Shown here: one piece after another, positions 38,936-48,310 of the stretch
Layout: every line of letters begins with the position of its first letter
Numbering within the stretch: position 1 is the stretch's first letter
Assembly (NCBI GenBank): GCA_900553685.1
Contig: USEI01000003.1
Span: 62,001-126,000 of the forward strand
Direction: 5' to 3'
DNA: 64,000 bases
Source: an uncultured Clostridium sp.
GTDB taxonomy: Bacteria > Bacillota > Clostridia > TANB77 > CAG-508
Translations under genes and position numbers: made by a program
The notes under the pieces: model-generated
Seen by the model: the letters and a program-made list of their open reading frames with translations, nothing else
Databases searched by the model: none
Told to the model about the DNA's origin: nothing

Positions 38936-38975
38936 TATATTAGTCAATAATTTTTTATAAATTTCTTATTATACA

Positions 38976-39012
38976 AAAAATAATCGATACATAAATATCG
39001 ATTATTTTTTTC
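38976..39012. terminator. Terminator downstream of carB
   Basis: AATAATCGATA and TATCGATTATT form a stem with A-runs and T-runs on either side, usable from both strands. Confidence 0.8.
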
Positions 39013-39049
39013 TATTTTACAAATTATAATTACATAGTTTTATTTAAAA

Positions 39050-42000
39050 TTAAATTTTTGTGATGTCTATCGGTGTTAAATCTGCTTCTGTTATTTCATT
39101 TTCTATTGCTTGATATAATGCATTTACAGTATCTAAAGAAGTGAAACATGGAATTTTACATTCTACAGCCATTCTTCTAATTCTAAAACCATCTCTATTT
39201 GACTGTTTTCCTTTTGTAGGAGTATTTATAACAAAATTAATTTTTCCTGATTCTATTAAATCAATTATACTATTTTTTCCTTCCCACAATTTTTCTATAA
39301 CTGTTGATTCTACATTATGCGCTTTTAAGAAATTTGCTGTTCCATAAGTTGCATAAATTTTAAAACCTTGCTTTGCAAATTTTTTAGCAATAGGTAACAT
39401 TTCTTCTTTATCTTTATCTCTAACTGTTATTAAAATTGCTCCTTCTGTTGAAACATTAGCACCACTACCTATAAATGCTTTTAACACAGCATTTTCAAAT
39501 TTTTTAGATACGCCAAGTACTTCTCCAGTTGATTTCATTTCTGGACCTAAACTTGTATCTGCATTTTTAATTTTCTCAAAAGAAAATACTGGCATTTTAA
39601 CACATATGTAATCACTCTTTTTATATAATCCTGTTCCGTATTTCATATCTTTTAATTTTTTACCTAAAATTACATTTGTTGCAATATCTATCATAGGTAA
39701 ATTAGTAACTTTACTAATATAAGGAACTGTTCTACTTGAACGTGGATTTACTTCAATTATATAAACTTTTCCTTCACTAATTATAAATTGAATATTTAAT
39801 ATTCCTATTACATTAAGTTCTTTTGCTATTTTTTCTGTATATTCTATTATTGTTTTTTCATGTTTTGGCTCTACATTTTGTGTTGGATAAACTGAAATGC
39901 TATCTCCAGAATGTACTCCTGCTCTTTCTAGGTGTTCCATTATACCTGGAATTAAAATATCCTCTCCATCACAAATTGCATCAACTTCAACTTCTTTTCC
40001 TAATATGTACTTATCTACTAGTATCGGATGCTCTTGTTCTATTGTATTTATTTCATTTACATATTCTTCTATTTCTTTATCATCATAAGCTATAGCCATG
40101 CCTTGACCACCAAGAACATAAGATGGTCTTACTAAAACAGGATATCCTAATTTATTAGCAACTTTTTTAGCCTCTTCAACTGTATATATTGTACTTCCTT
40201 TTGGCCTTAAAATTCCACAGTTATTTAATGCTTCATCAAACTCTTTTCTATCTTCAGCTCTATCCATATCAACTTCTTGTGTTCCCATTATCTTAACACC
40301 CATATCAGATAAAGCTTTAGTTAATTTTATTGCTGTTTGACCACCAAATTGAACTATTGCACCATCTGGTTTTTCAACATTTACTATATTTTCAACATCC
40401 TCAGTTGTTAATGGTTCAAAATATAGTTTATCTGCAATATCAAAATCTGTACTAACCGTTTCAGGATTATTATTTACAATTATTGTTTCATATCCTTGTT
40501 TCTTTAATGCCCAAACACCATGAACACTACAATAATCAAATTCTATACCTTGACCAATCCTTATAGGTCCAGATCCTAAAACCATAATTTTTTTCTTTTT
40601 AGAAAGTTTTTCCTCGTTTTCATCATCATAACTTGAATAATAATATGGTGTTTTAGCTTCAAATTCTGCACTACAAGTGTCAACCATTTTAAAGTTAGCA
40701 ATAATACCATTTTTATTTCTTAAATCTTTTATTTCTTTTTCTGTTTTTCCAGAAAGTTTTGCAATCACTTTATCTGTAAATCCCATCTTTTTAGCTTTCT
40801 CTAACATTTTAGGATTCATCTTATTTAAAGTTAATTCATTCTCCATTTTTATTAATTTATAAACAATTCCTATAAAAAATCTATCTATAGTCGTAATTTC
40901 ATGAATTCGTTCTACTGAAATTCCTTTTCTTATAGCTTCAGCTATTACAAAAATTCTTTCATTATCAACAACCTTTAACATTTCTTCAAGTTCTTCTTTT
41001 TCTAAATCTTTTAATTTATCTAAACTTAAATAATCAACATTTTCTTCTAAAGAACGTATTGCTTTCATAAGTCCTGCTTCTAAGCTTGGTGCAATAGCCA
41101 TAACCTCTCCTGTTGCTTTCATTTGTGTTCCTAAAGTTCTATTTGCTGTTAAAAATTTTTTAAATGGCCATTTTGGTATTTTAACAACCACATAATCCAA
41201 AACTGGTTCAAAACAAGCATAAGTTTTTCCTGTTACTTCATTTTTTATTTCATCTAAGGTATATCCTAGAGCAATTTTACTTGCAACTTTTGCAATTGGA
41301 TATCCTGTAGCTTTTGATGCAAGAGCAGAAGAACGGCTTACTCTTGGGTTAACTTCTATAACAGCGTATTCAAAACTATCTGGTTTTAATGCAAATTGAA
41401 CATTACATCCCCCTTCAATTTTTAAGGCTGATATAATTTTCAAAGCTGAAGTTCTTAACATTTGATATTCTTTATTAGCTAAAGTTTGAGTTGGAGCAAC
41501 AACTATACTGTCTCCCGTATGTACACCAACTGGATCTATGTTTTCCATACTACAAATTGTAATAACATTTCCTTTTCTATCTCTCATTACCTCAAATTCA
41601 ATTTCTTTCCAACCTGTAATACATTTTTCCACTAATATTTCATTTACTCTAGACATTCTTATACCAGAACCAGCTATTTCTTCAAGTTCTTCCATAGTAT
41701 ACGCTATACCACCACCAGTTCCTCCTAAAGTATAAGCAGGTCTTATAATAACAGGCAATCCAATTTCTCTGGTAAATTCTACAGCATCTTCAACTGTATG
41801 CACAACTTTACTTGCTATACAAGGTTCACTTATAGATTCCATCATATCTTTAAAACATTGTCTATCTTCAGCATTTCTTATTCCGTCTACACCAGTTCCT
41901 AAAAGTCTAACCTTTTTCTGTTTTAAAAATCCACTTTCTTCAAGTTCCATAGCTAAATTAAGACCTGTTTGTCCTCCTAAATTCGGAAGAATACTATCTG

Positions 42001-42247
42001 GTTTTTCAATTTCAATTACTTTTTTAACAGTTTCCACAGTAAGAGGTTCTATATAAATTTTATCAGCCATATTTTTATCTGTCATTATTGTAGCTGGATT
42101 TGAATTAATTAAAACAACTTCAATTCCTTCTTTTTTTAATTCTCTACAAGCTTGTGTTCCAGCATAGTCAAATTCAGCAGCTTGTCCAATTATAATAGGT
42201 CCTGAACCTATAACTAATACTTTTTTTATATTCTTATTTTTTGGCAT
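39050..42247 (-). CDS. carB: Carbamoyl-phosphate synthase large subunit
   Basis: 1065 aa, full length, with the two homologous ATP-grasp halves. GSGPIIIGQAAEFDYAG opens the first and GSGPIRIGQGIEFDYCS opens the second; NPRVSRSSALASKATGYP and NPRSSRTVPYISKVTNLP are their catalytic ends. The C-terminal MGS-like domain carries allosteric control. It makes carbamoyl phosphate from glutamine, bicarbonate and ATP for pyrimidine and arginine synthesis. It overlaps carA by 14 bp. Confidence 0.97.
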   Translation of the reverse strand: MPKNKNIKKVLVIGSGPIIIGQAAEFDYAGTQACRELKKEGIEVVLINSNPATIMTDKNMADKIYIEPLTVETVKKVIEIEKPDSILPNLGGQTGLNLAMELEESGFLKQKKVRLLGTGVDGIRNAEDRQCFKDMMESISEPCIASKVVHTVEDAVEFTREIGLPVIIRPAYTLGGTGGGIAYTMEELEEIAGSGIRMSRVNEILVEKCITGWKEIEFEVMRDRKGNVITICSMENIDPVGVHTGDSIVVAPTQTLANKEYQMLRTSALKIISALKIEGGCNVQFALKPDSFEYAVIEVNPRVSRSSALASKATGYPIAKVASKIALGYTLDEIKNEVTGKTYACFEPVLDYVVVKIPKWPFKKFLTANRTLGTQMKATGEVMAIAPSLEAGLMKAIRSLEENVDYLSLDKLKDLEKEELEEMLKVVDNERIFVIAEAIRKGISVERIHEITTIDRFFIGIVYKLIKMENELTLNKMNPKMLEKAKKMGFTDKVIAKLSGKTEKEIKDLRNKNGIIANFKMVDTCSAEFEAKTPYYYSSYDDENEEKLSKKKKIMVLGSGPIRIGQGIEFDYCSVHGVWALKKQGYETIIVNNNPETVSTDFDIADKLYFEPLTTEDVENIVNVEKPDGAIVQFGGQTAIKLTKALSDMGVKIMGTQEVDMDRAEDRKEFDEALNNCGILRPKGSTIYTVEEAKKVANKLGYPVLVRPSYVLGGQGMAIAYDDKEIEEYVNEINTIEQEHPILVDKYILGKEVEVDAICDGEDILIPGIMEHLERAGVHSGDSISVYPTQNVEPKHEKTIIEYTEKIAKELNVIGILNIQFIISEGKVYIIEVNPRSSRTVPYISKVTNLPMIDIATNVILGKKLKDMKYGTGLYKKSDYICVKMPVFSFEKIKNADTSLGPEMKSTGEVLGVSKKFENAVLKAFIGSGANVSTEGAILITVRDKDKEEMLPIAKKFAKQGFKIYATYGTANFLKAHNVESTVIEKLWEGKNSIIDLIESGKINFVINTPTKGKQSNRDGFRIRRMAVECKIPCFTSLDTVNALYQAIENEITEADLTPIDITKI

Positions 42248-43319
42248 CTTTTCTCTCCTTTACTAAATCTAAAAATTCATCAAATAAGTACTCTGTATCT
42301 TCTGGCCCTGGACATGCTTCTGGATGATATTGAACAGTAAAAATATTTTTATTTTTATATCTTAATCCTTCAACAGTTCCGTCATTCAAATTTATATGAG
42401 AAACTTCTGCGATTTTTTTATCTACACTTTCTTCTACTATATAATATCCATGGTTTTGTGAAGTTATATGCACTCTATCCTGTTTTAAATCTTTAACAGG
42501 ATGATTTGCACCTCTATGACCATATTTTAATTTGGCTGTTTTAAATCCATTTGCAAGCCCCATAAGTTGATGTCCTAAACAAATTCCAAATATTGGTATA
42601 TCTGTATTATATAATTTTTTTACATTTTCAATTTGATATGTGCAATCCTCTGGGTCACCAGGTCCATTTGAAAGCATTATTCCATCTGGATTCATATCTA
42701 TCACTTTTTCTGCTGGAGTTGTAGCAGGAAAAATAGTCACTTCAAGACCTCTTTTTAATAAAGAATTTACAATATTATGTTTAAAACCATAATCCATTAA
42801 TGCTATTTTTATTTCTCTTCCTTTACCGTAAACTTTAATTTCTCTTGTTGTTACTTTTTCAATAGGTTTATTTATTCTATAATTATTTATTTTTTCCATT
42901 ATTTCTTTCATGTTATTGATATTTGAAGTAACATATCCTTTCATAGTTCCCTTATCTCTTAATATTTTTGTTAATTTTCTAGTATTTATTCCAGCAAGAC
43001 CTGGAACTTTATAGTCTCTTAAAAATTTGTCTAAATTAAATTTACTTCTAAAGTTACTTTCAAATTCAGCAAGTTCATGAACAAAAAGTGCTTTAGCCCA
43101 AATATTATCAGACTCATAATCTTCTGGTATAATTCCATAATTACCTATTAATGGATATGTCATTACTATACCTTGTCCAGTATATGAAGGATCTGTAAGT
43201 GTTTCAACATATCCTACCATCGACGTATTAAAAACTACTTCACATGCTGTATCTACATTATAGCCAAATCTTTCACCTTCAAAAACTTCACCATTTTCTA
43301 GTACTAAATATCCTACCAT
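42234..43319 (-). CDS. carA: Carbamoyl-phosphate synthase small subunit
   Basis: 361 aa. An N-terminal CPSase domain (NTSMVGYVETLTDPSY) precedes a class I glutamine amidotransferase with the nucleophile Cys in GICLGHQLMG and the His-Glu pair in VQYHPEA. It releases ammonia from glutamine for CarB. The ATG follows AAAGGA. It is preceded by a leader of about 200 nt with a terminator-like hairpin, so carAB is probably controlled by attenuation. Confidence 0.97.
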   Translation of the reverse strand: MVGYLVLENGEVFEGERFGYNVDTACEVVFNTSMVGYVETLTDPSYTGQGIVMTYPLIGNYGIIPEDYESDNIWAKALFVHELAEFESNFRSKFNLDKFLRDYKVPGLAGINTRKLTKILRDKGTMKGYVTSNINNMKEIMEKINNYRINKPIEKVTTREIKVYGKGREIKIALMDYGFKHNIVNSLLKRGLEVTIFPATTPAEKVIDMNPDGIMLSNGPGDPEDCTYQIENVKKLYNTDIPIFGICLGHQLMGLANGFKTAKLKYGHRGANHPVKDLKQDRVHITSQNHGYYIVEESVDKKIAEVSHINLNDGTVEGLRYKNKNIFTVQYHPEACPGPEDTEYLFDEFLDLVKERKDAKK

Positions 43320-43361
43320 ATTCCTATCCTTTCTTTTAACAAATTATGTTATTTTCAAAAA

Positions 43362-43565
43362 AAAACACTAAATAAATTAGTGTTTAAATTGAATAATATT
43401 TAAAATTGAAAATGTAAATAAAACTATCAAAAATAGTTTTAGATGTTAAATATGTTATATTTTTAATTTTTTTATAATTTTTAAAATTTAACATTTTATC
43501 CTAAAATTCCTCTCATTTATTTACATTGTTTAATATTTTACTATATTTTTATACAAAAATCAAGT
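43362..43565 (-). promoter_or_regulatory. carAB promoter and leader with attenuator-like terminator
   Basis: On the minus strand a TTGATT/TAAAAT pair with 17 bp spacing lies near 43535-43565. About 150 nt downstream, AAACACTAA and TTAGTGTTT form a stem followed by nine T residues (43362-43388), still 43 bp before the carA ATG. A GAGAGG stretch in the leader recalls the PyrR-binding loop, but the rest of that motif is not clear. Confidence 0.5.
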
Positions 43566-43571
43566 ATATTT

Positions 43572-44114
43572 TTATAGATAAAATTCTCTTATTTCACAAT
43601 TTTTCATAACATTTTTTGTTGGCTCTCCTTCTTCAGGTAAACCTTCAAAATATGCACTAATTGCTACACTCACTCCACCATGAATCACTAATAATACAGT
43701 TTTTTCTTCATATTGTTTATTCATCTTAAGTTCATCAAGAAATTCGAAAACTCTTCCAAAAAAATCTTGTATATTCTCAGCTTTTTCATACTTTATGTTT
43801 TTGCTGTAAGTCCAAAAATCCGGAAATTTAAATATCTCTTTTGTTAATCCTTCAAACTCACCATAATCTCGTTCTTTTAATCTATCATCAAAAATAATAT
43901 CAATATCTCTACCATCTCTTACTATTTCTGCAGTTTGTTTTGTTCTTGTTAATGGAGAAGAAATTATTAAATCTATTTTTTCATTTTTTAATTTTTCTGC
44001 TGTTATTTTAGCTTGAGATTTTCCTTCTTCATTAAGTTCAATATCTGCTAACCCTTGCACTTTATTTAAATCATTCCAATTTGTTCTTCCATGTCTTACA
44101 ACTAAAATTTTCAT
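43572..44114 (-). CDS. Histidine phosphatase family protein
   Basis: 180 aa. The catalytic RHGRTNWND motif lies at about residues 8-16, followed by the conserved ISSPLTRTKQTAE, ERDYGEFEG and a late VIHGGV. This is the phosphoglycerate-mutase-like (histidine phosphatase) fold, which hydrolyses small phosphate esters; the substrate is not evident. Downstream of tsf on the same strand but separated by a terminator. Confidence 0.88.
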   Translation of the reverse strand: MKILVVRHGRTNWNDLNKVQGLADIELNEEGKSQAKITAEKLKNEKIDLIISSPLTRTKQTAEIVRDGRDIDIIFDDRLKERDYGEFEGLTKEIFKFPDFWTYSKNIKYEKAENIQDFFGRVFEFLDELKMNKQYEEKTVLLVIHGGVSVAISAYFEGLPEEGEPTKNVMKNCEIREFYL

Positions 44115-44228
44115 ATCTTTTATGTATGATATATTTAATAATTCAAATATATACTCTCCTTTCTAAAAAATTTAATAATAACTTTTAAATTACAATAAAC
44201 ATTATAATATAATTTTTTTAAAAAATCA

Positions 44229-44260
44229 AAAAAGCCACAATTAACTGTGGCTTTTATTTT
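44229..44260. terminator. Terminator downstream of tsf
   Basis: AAAAGCCACA and TGTGGCTTTT form a stem with a T-run on the minus strand. Confidence 0.88.
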
Positions 44261-44265
44261 ACATA

Positions 44266-45144
44266 TTATTGTTTTAATTGTTTCATTACTTCTTCTGCAA
44301 AATTTTCTTCTTTTTTCTCTATTCCTTCACCTTTTTCAAATCTAGCAAATCTTACAATTTCAGCACCTTTGCTTTTTATTAAATCTCCAACTTTTATACT
44401 TGAATCTTTAACAAATTCTTGATCTAATAAACAAATTTCTGAATAGAATTTTCCAATTCTACCTTGAACCATTTTCTCTGCTATTTCTGCTGGTTTACCT
44501 TCGTTCATAGCTTGAGCTTTTAAAACTTCCATTTCCTTTTCAACTCTATCAGCAGGTACTGCTGTTCTATCTAGATATTCTGGTCTAGCTGCTGCTATTT
44601 GCATACAAATATCTTTTGCAAGTTCAGAATCTCCTTTTGCAAAATCAACTAAAACTGCTATCTTTCCAGCACCATGTATATAACTTTCTACTAAACCTTT
44701 AGATTCAAATCTTTCAAATCTTCTGATTGTCATATTTTCTCCAATAGTAGCTATTTTTTCTGTTAAAACTTCTTTAACTGTTTTTCCTGTTTCTTTGTAA
44801 GCTGTTTCTAATAAAGCTTCTACATCAGCAGGATTTTTTGTAGCAACTATTTCAGCTATATCATTTACAAATTCAACAAATTCAGCATTTTTAGCAACAA
44901 AATCTGTTTCAGCATTTACTTCAACAACAGCACCAACTTTTTTATCTTCTGTTACATAAGTTGCAACAAGACCTTCAGCTGCTATTCTTCCAGATTTTTT
45001 AGCTGCTTTAGCTATTCCTCTTTCTCTTAATAAATCTGCTGCTTTATCCATATCTCCATCTGTTTCTGTTAAAACTTTTTTGCAGTCCATCATTCCTGCA
45101 CCTGTTTTTTCTCTTAATTGTTTTACTAATTCTGCAGTTATCAT
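44266..45144 (-). CDS. tsf: Elongation factor Ts
   Basis: 292 aa. The N-terminal UBA-like domain with VKQLREKTGAGMMDCKKVL (about 8-26) is the EF-Ts hallmark, and VEVNAETDFVAKN follows. It recycles GDP-bound EF-Tu. The ATG follows GGAGGTAG. It is co-transcribed with rpsB, as in most bacteria, with a stable hairpin in the 70-bp gap that may tune the ratio. Confidence 0.97.
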   Translation of the reverse strand: MITAELVKQLREKTGAGMMDCKKVLTETDGDMDKAADLLRERGIAKAAKKSGRIAAEGLVATYVTEDKKVGAVVEVNAETDFVAKNAEFVEFVNDIAEIVATKNPADVEALLETAYKETGKTVKEVLTEKIATIGENMTIRRFERFESKGLVESYIHGAGKIAVLVDFAKGDSELAKDICMQIAAARPEYLDRTAVPADRVEKEMEVLKAQAMNEGKPAEIAEKMVQGRIGKFYSEICLLDQEFVKDSSIKVGDLIKSKGAEIVRFARFEKGEGIEKKEENFAEEVMKQLKQ

Positions 45145-45170
45145 TTTGCTACCTCCTATTATTTAAAATT

Positions 45171-45201
45171 AGGGCGTACTTACCTTAAGTAATAGCGCCC
45201 T
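45171..45201 (-). promoter_or_regulatory. rpsB-tsf intercistronic hairpin
   Basis: AGGGCG and CGCCCT enclose an inner TATTAC/GTAAGTA stem. There is no T-run directly after it, so it is more likely an RNA-processing or stability element than a terminator. Confidence 0.55.
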
Positions 45202-45215
45202 TATAGTATTATTTA

Positions 45216-45998
45216 TTATTCTTCAACTTTTTCTTCTGAAGCTGCTACTTCTTCAATATCTGTAGCTTCTTCTGAAGCAACTATTTCTTCCATCTCTGAA
45301 GATACTTCAGCATCTTCACCTTGTCTTCCTTCTATAACTGCATTAGCCATAACATCTGCTATTAATTTAACAGCTCTTATAGCATCATCATTTCCAGGTA
45401 TAGCATAGTCAACATCTTCTGGATTACAGTTTGTATCAACTAATCCAACAACTGGTATTCCTAATTTTTTAGCTTCTAATACAGCTATTCTTTCTTTTTT
45501 AGGATCTACTACAAACATAACTCCTGGCATTTCTTTCATTTCTTTAATTCCGCCAAGATTTTTTTCTAGTTTTTCCATTTCATTTTTTAGTCCAATAACT
45601 TCTTTTTTAGGTAGAACATCAAATGTTCCATCTTCAGCCATTGTTTCTAAATCTTTTAATCTTTGAATTCTTCCTTGAATTGTTTTAAAGTTTGTAAGCA
45701 TACCACCTAACCATCTTTGGTCTACATAGTACATGTTACATTTTTGAGCAGCCTCTTTAATACATTCTTGAGCTTGCTTTTTAGTTCCTACAAAAAGGAT
45801 TGATTTTCCTTCTTCTGATTGTTCTTTGATGAATTTGTAAGCTTCATCTAATTTTTTTGATGTTTTTTGTAAATCGATTATATGGATTCCATTTCTAGCT
45901 TGAAAAATATATTCAGCCATTTTAGGATCCCATCTTCTTGTTTGATGTCCAAAATGAACACCTGCTTCAAGTAATTGTTTCATTGCAACTACTGCCAT
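45216..45998 (-). CDS. rpsB: 30S ribosomal protein S2
   Basis: 260 aa from ATG 45998, which has AAGGAGG 7 bases upstream; a longer frame reaching 46040 would pass through that site. [22 protein letters not shown] and [21 protein letters not shown] sequence near the start, and [15 protein letters not shown] later, identify S2. The last 35 residues form an acidic Glu/Ala/Ser tail, longer than in many Bacillota. Confidence 0.95.
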   Translation of the reverse strand: MAVVAMKQLLEAGVHFGHQTRRWDPKMAEYIFQARNGIHIIDLQKTSKKLDEAYKFIKEQSEEGKSILFVGTKKQAQECIKEAAQKCNMYYVDQRWLGGMLTNFKTIQGRIQRLKDLETMAEDGTFDVLPKKEVIGLKNEMEKLEKNLGGIKEMKEMPGVMFVVDPKKERIAVLEAKKLGIPVVGLVDTNCNPEDVDYAIPGNDDAIRAVKLIADVMANAVIEGRQGEDAEVSSEMEEIVASEEATDIEEVAASEEKVEE

Positions 45999-46195
45999 TT
46001 TAAATTCCTCCTTATTTGTTTTTCCTCCATAGATGTCCACATTTTAAACAACTATTTTCTAGCACAATTTAAAACTCTATCTATGTGTGTTATTTTATAA
46101 CTCTGTTATTATATCAGCTTTTATCTTAAATTGCAACACTTTTTTTATTTTATTTGATAATTTTTTCAAATTTTTCTATGCTTTTATTTTTTATT

Positions 46196-47083
46196 TTATT
46201 TATAAATTTCTAGTTGTTGTTTAAACATTACTCCATCTTTAGTTGTATATAAATCTAAGTCCATATCTTTACTTAAAATATCTCTTATTTTCCATAATCC
46301 AAGGCCTGAATTACCTTCTTTAGTTGTAAAATTCTTCTCAAAAATTTTATTAGTATCTACATTTTTATTGTTATATGTATTTTCGATTATTATTAAATTT
46401 CTATTTTTTCCTTCTTCTTTTACAAATTGCACATTTACTATCTTTTCTTCACATTCACTTGTAGCTTCTATTGCATTGTCTAGCAATATTCCTATCATTC
46501 TTGATAATACATAGGATTTCTCTTTAAATTTGTCTAAGCTAACCATAATATCAATATTCATATTTATATTATTTTCTTCTGCTCTCTTATATTTATTTAA
46601 CAGTACACCATATATAGCTGGATTTTCAGTACCTTTATTATTTAAAAGATCCATAGAATTCATACAATTACACTCTTTAAGTAATCCACTAAAATATTTT
46701 TGTAAGGCAGCCATATCATTTACCATAATATAACCATCTATCGCTTGAATTATATTATTAAAATCATGTTTAAAACATCTTGTATAATCATTTACTTCTG
46801 ATAAATTTTTATTTTTTTCTTCTAAAATATCAATTTTTATTTTATTTATTATCGCTTCTCTCCTACTAAAAATTCCATATATTGATATTAAAAAAATTGA
46901 TATAGTTGATATAATATTGTAGAAAACATATTTATTGCTATTTTCCTGAAGCATTGTTTTCATTTCTAACATTTCAATAATTGCTATCACTATTCCCATA
47001 ATTGAAATAATGATACTAAATAAATCTCTTTTTCTAAAATTTTTAATAATCTCTTTACTATAGATACTATTTTCTAATTTCAT
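46196..47083 (-). CDS. GHKL-type sensor histidine kinase (AgrC-like, short sensor)
   Basis: 295 aa. Two membrane segments (about 20-40 and 55-75) replace the six or seven of AgrC. The dimerisation region contains CFKHDFNNIIQAIDGY with the likely phospho-His, and the ATPase domain has ILLDNAIEATSE (N box) and NSGLGLWKI (G box). It should phosphorylate a LytTR-type regulator, but none is adjacent, so it is an orphan kinase. The ATG follows GGAGGATT. Confidence 0.82.
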   Translation of the reverse strand: MKLENSIYSKEIIKNFRKRDLFSIIISIMGIVIAIIEMLEMKTMLQENSNKYVFYNIISTISIFLISIYGIFSRREAIINKIKIDILEEKNKNLSEVNDYTRCFKHDFNNIIQAIDGYIMVNDMAALQKYFSGLLKECNCMNSMDLLNNKGTENPAIYGVLLNKYKRAEENNINMNIDIMVSLDKFKEKSYVLSRMIGILLDNAIEATSECEEKIVNVQFVKEEGKNRNLIIIENTYNNKNVDTNKIFEKNFTTKEGNSGLGLWKIRDILSKDMDLDLYTTKDGVMFKQQLEIYK

Positions 47084-47754
47084 CTTTTGTAATCCTCCAA
47101 AAATATTAATTTATTATTTTGACCTTTTTAATCTTAGTATATTTTTTATGTTTTTTCAACACAATTCATCATACATATTTCGACCAATTTCGTTTGTTTT
47201 TCCTTGATTTTTCTAACTTATATTTTTAAGTTATTTAAAAATATTATAATCAAAACCTTATATTACCTCCGTTTCTTTCAAAAATTTAAAGCATTACTAG
47301 AATAACATAGAAAAGTGAGTTTGTGTCAAAAAGTGATGAAAAGTGATGAATTTTTATACATATTTTTTTCTTAAAATTTATACATTCTTTTTATTTCAAC
47401 ACTTACGGTCATTAATTTTTTTATTCAAATTTATAGAAATTATGACTAATTTATAAAAATAAAAAATAAATTGAATCTTTTTAAAAACAACATCAATAAA
47501 ATTTTAGATATTTGGAAAAATACTCTACTTTAGAATTTAATTTTTGTTTTTACGTAAACCAAAAACCACTTTTCGCCAATTTGATTTTTCTGGTTTATGT
47601 CATAATAAAAAATTATATTGAAATTCAATTTTGAATTTTTAGGAGTTTGCTAATTCCATATATATATAACAATAGTATTTGGAATTAGTATTGATACAGA
47701 GATATGAATAAAAAAAGTCAACAACATTTTCTATGGAAAGGTGGATATTTCAAA
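47084..47754. other. Long intergenic region upstream of the secreted-protein gene
   Basis: About 670 bp without a supported gene. It contains a perfect tandem AAAAGTGATG repeat near 47331-47350, and a 9-bp inverted repeat, CTAATTCCA/TGGAATTAG (47650-47658 and 47680-47688), just before the gene at 47755. The repeats look regulatory, but I cannot name the factor. Confidence 0.4.
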
Positions 47755-48279
47755 ATGAAAAATTTTAAGCGGTTTATCTCGTTACTCTTAGTTTTCGTAC
47801 TTAGTATGGCTATTTCTGTACCTGCTTTTGCAGCTGAAACTGAGCCTACAATTCCAGATGTAGAAAAACATACCATTGAAATTATGTTAGACCCTGGAGA
47901 AAGTATTGATAAAACACGGCAAGCTTTATACTTAATAAACGGTGATGGTGATATAAAGGACGAATATGTAGATCCATATTCGTCAATGAATACTGGTGGT
48001 ATTCCATTAAATGGTAATATTGCTAGATTTTCAGCTAGAGTAAGCACATCAAACAATCAAACTTTCTCGGGTTCATGCACAATATCATTAAAATATGAGG
48101 AAGTTGAATTACGTACTATTAACTGTCCGATAGATAATTCTACATATTTTGTAAATAATATTTCTCTTCCAGATTATGGAAAAGACTATTATTTTAGAAT
48201 AACTAATCATTCTCCAATTGTTACGAGAGTTTTCCTAGAATTACGTATAGTGAACTAATCTGTTTAATCTCTGTATCAA
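47691..48279. repeat. 13-bp inverted repeats flanking the secreted-protein gene
   Basis: TTGATACAGAGAT (47691-47703) and its exact reverse complement ATCTCTGTATCAA (48267-48279) bracket the gene, with the terminator hairpin directly outside the right arm. The organisation parallels that of the secreted-protein gene at 7723, with unrelated repeat sequence. Confidence 0.8.
47755..48258 (+). CDS. Small secreted protein of unknown function
   Basis: 167 aa from ATG 47755, with AAAGGTGG upstream; an in-frame ATG at 47704 has no good site. The signal peptide covers about residues 1-29, with cleavage likely after AFA in VPAFAAETEP. The mature part is beta-rich with one Cys pair (GSCTISLKYEE and RTINCPIDN) and ends FRITNHSPIVTRVFLELRIVN. 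It is richer in G+C than its neighbours and flanked by perfect inverted repeats. It is not obviously homologous to the secreted protein at 7723 beyond general style. Confidence 0.65.
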   Translation: MKNFKRFISLLLVFVLSMAISVPAFAAETEPTIPDVEKHTIEIMLDPGESIDKTRQALYLINGDGDIKDEYVDPYSSMNTGGIPLNGNIARFSARVSTSNNQTFSGSCTISLKYEEVELRTINCPIDNSTYFVNNISLPDYGKDYYFRITNHSPIVTRVFLELRIVN

Positions 48280-48282
48280 AAA

Positions 48283-48310
48283 TGGTTAGGTAAAACCTAA
48301 CCATTTCCTT
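48283..48310. terminator. Bidirectional terminator
   Basis: AAATGGTTAGG and CCTAACCATTT form an 11-bp stem around TAAAA, between convergent genes. Confidence 0.85.
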
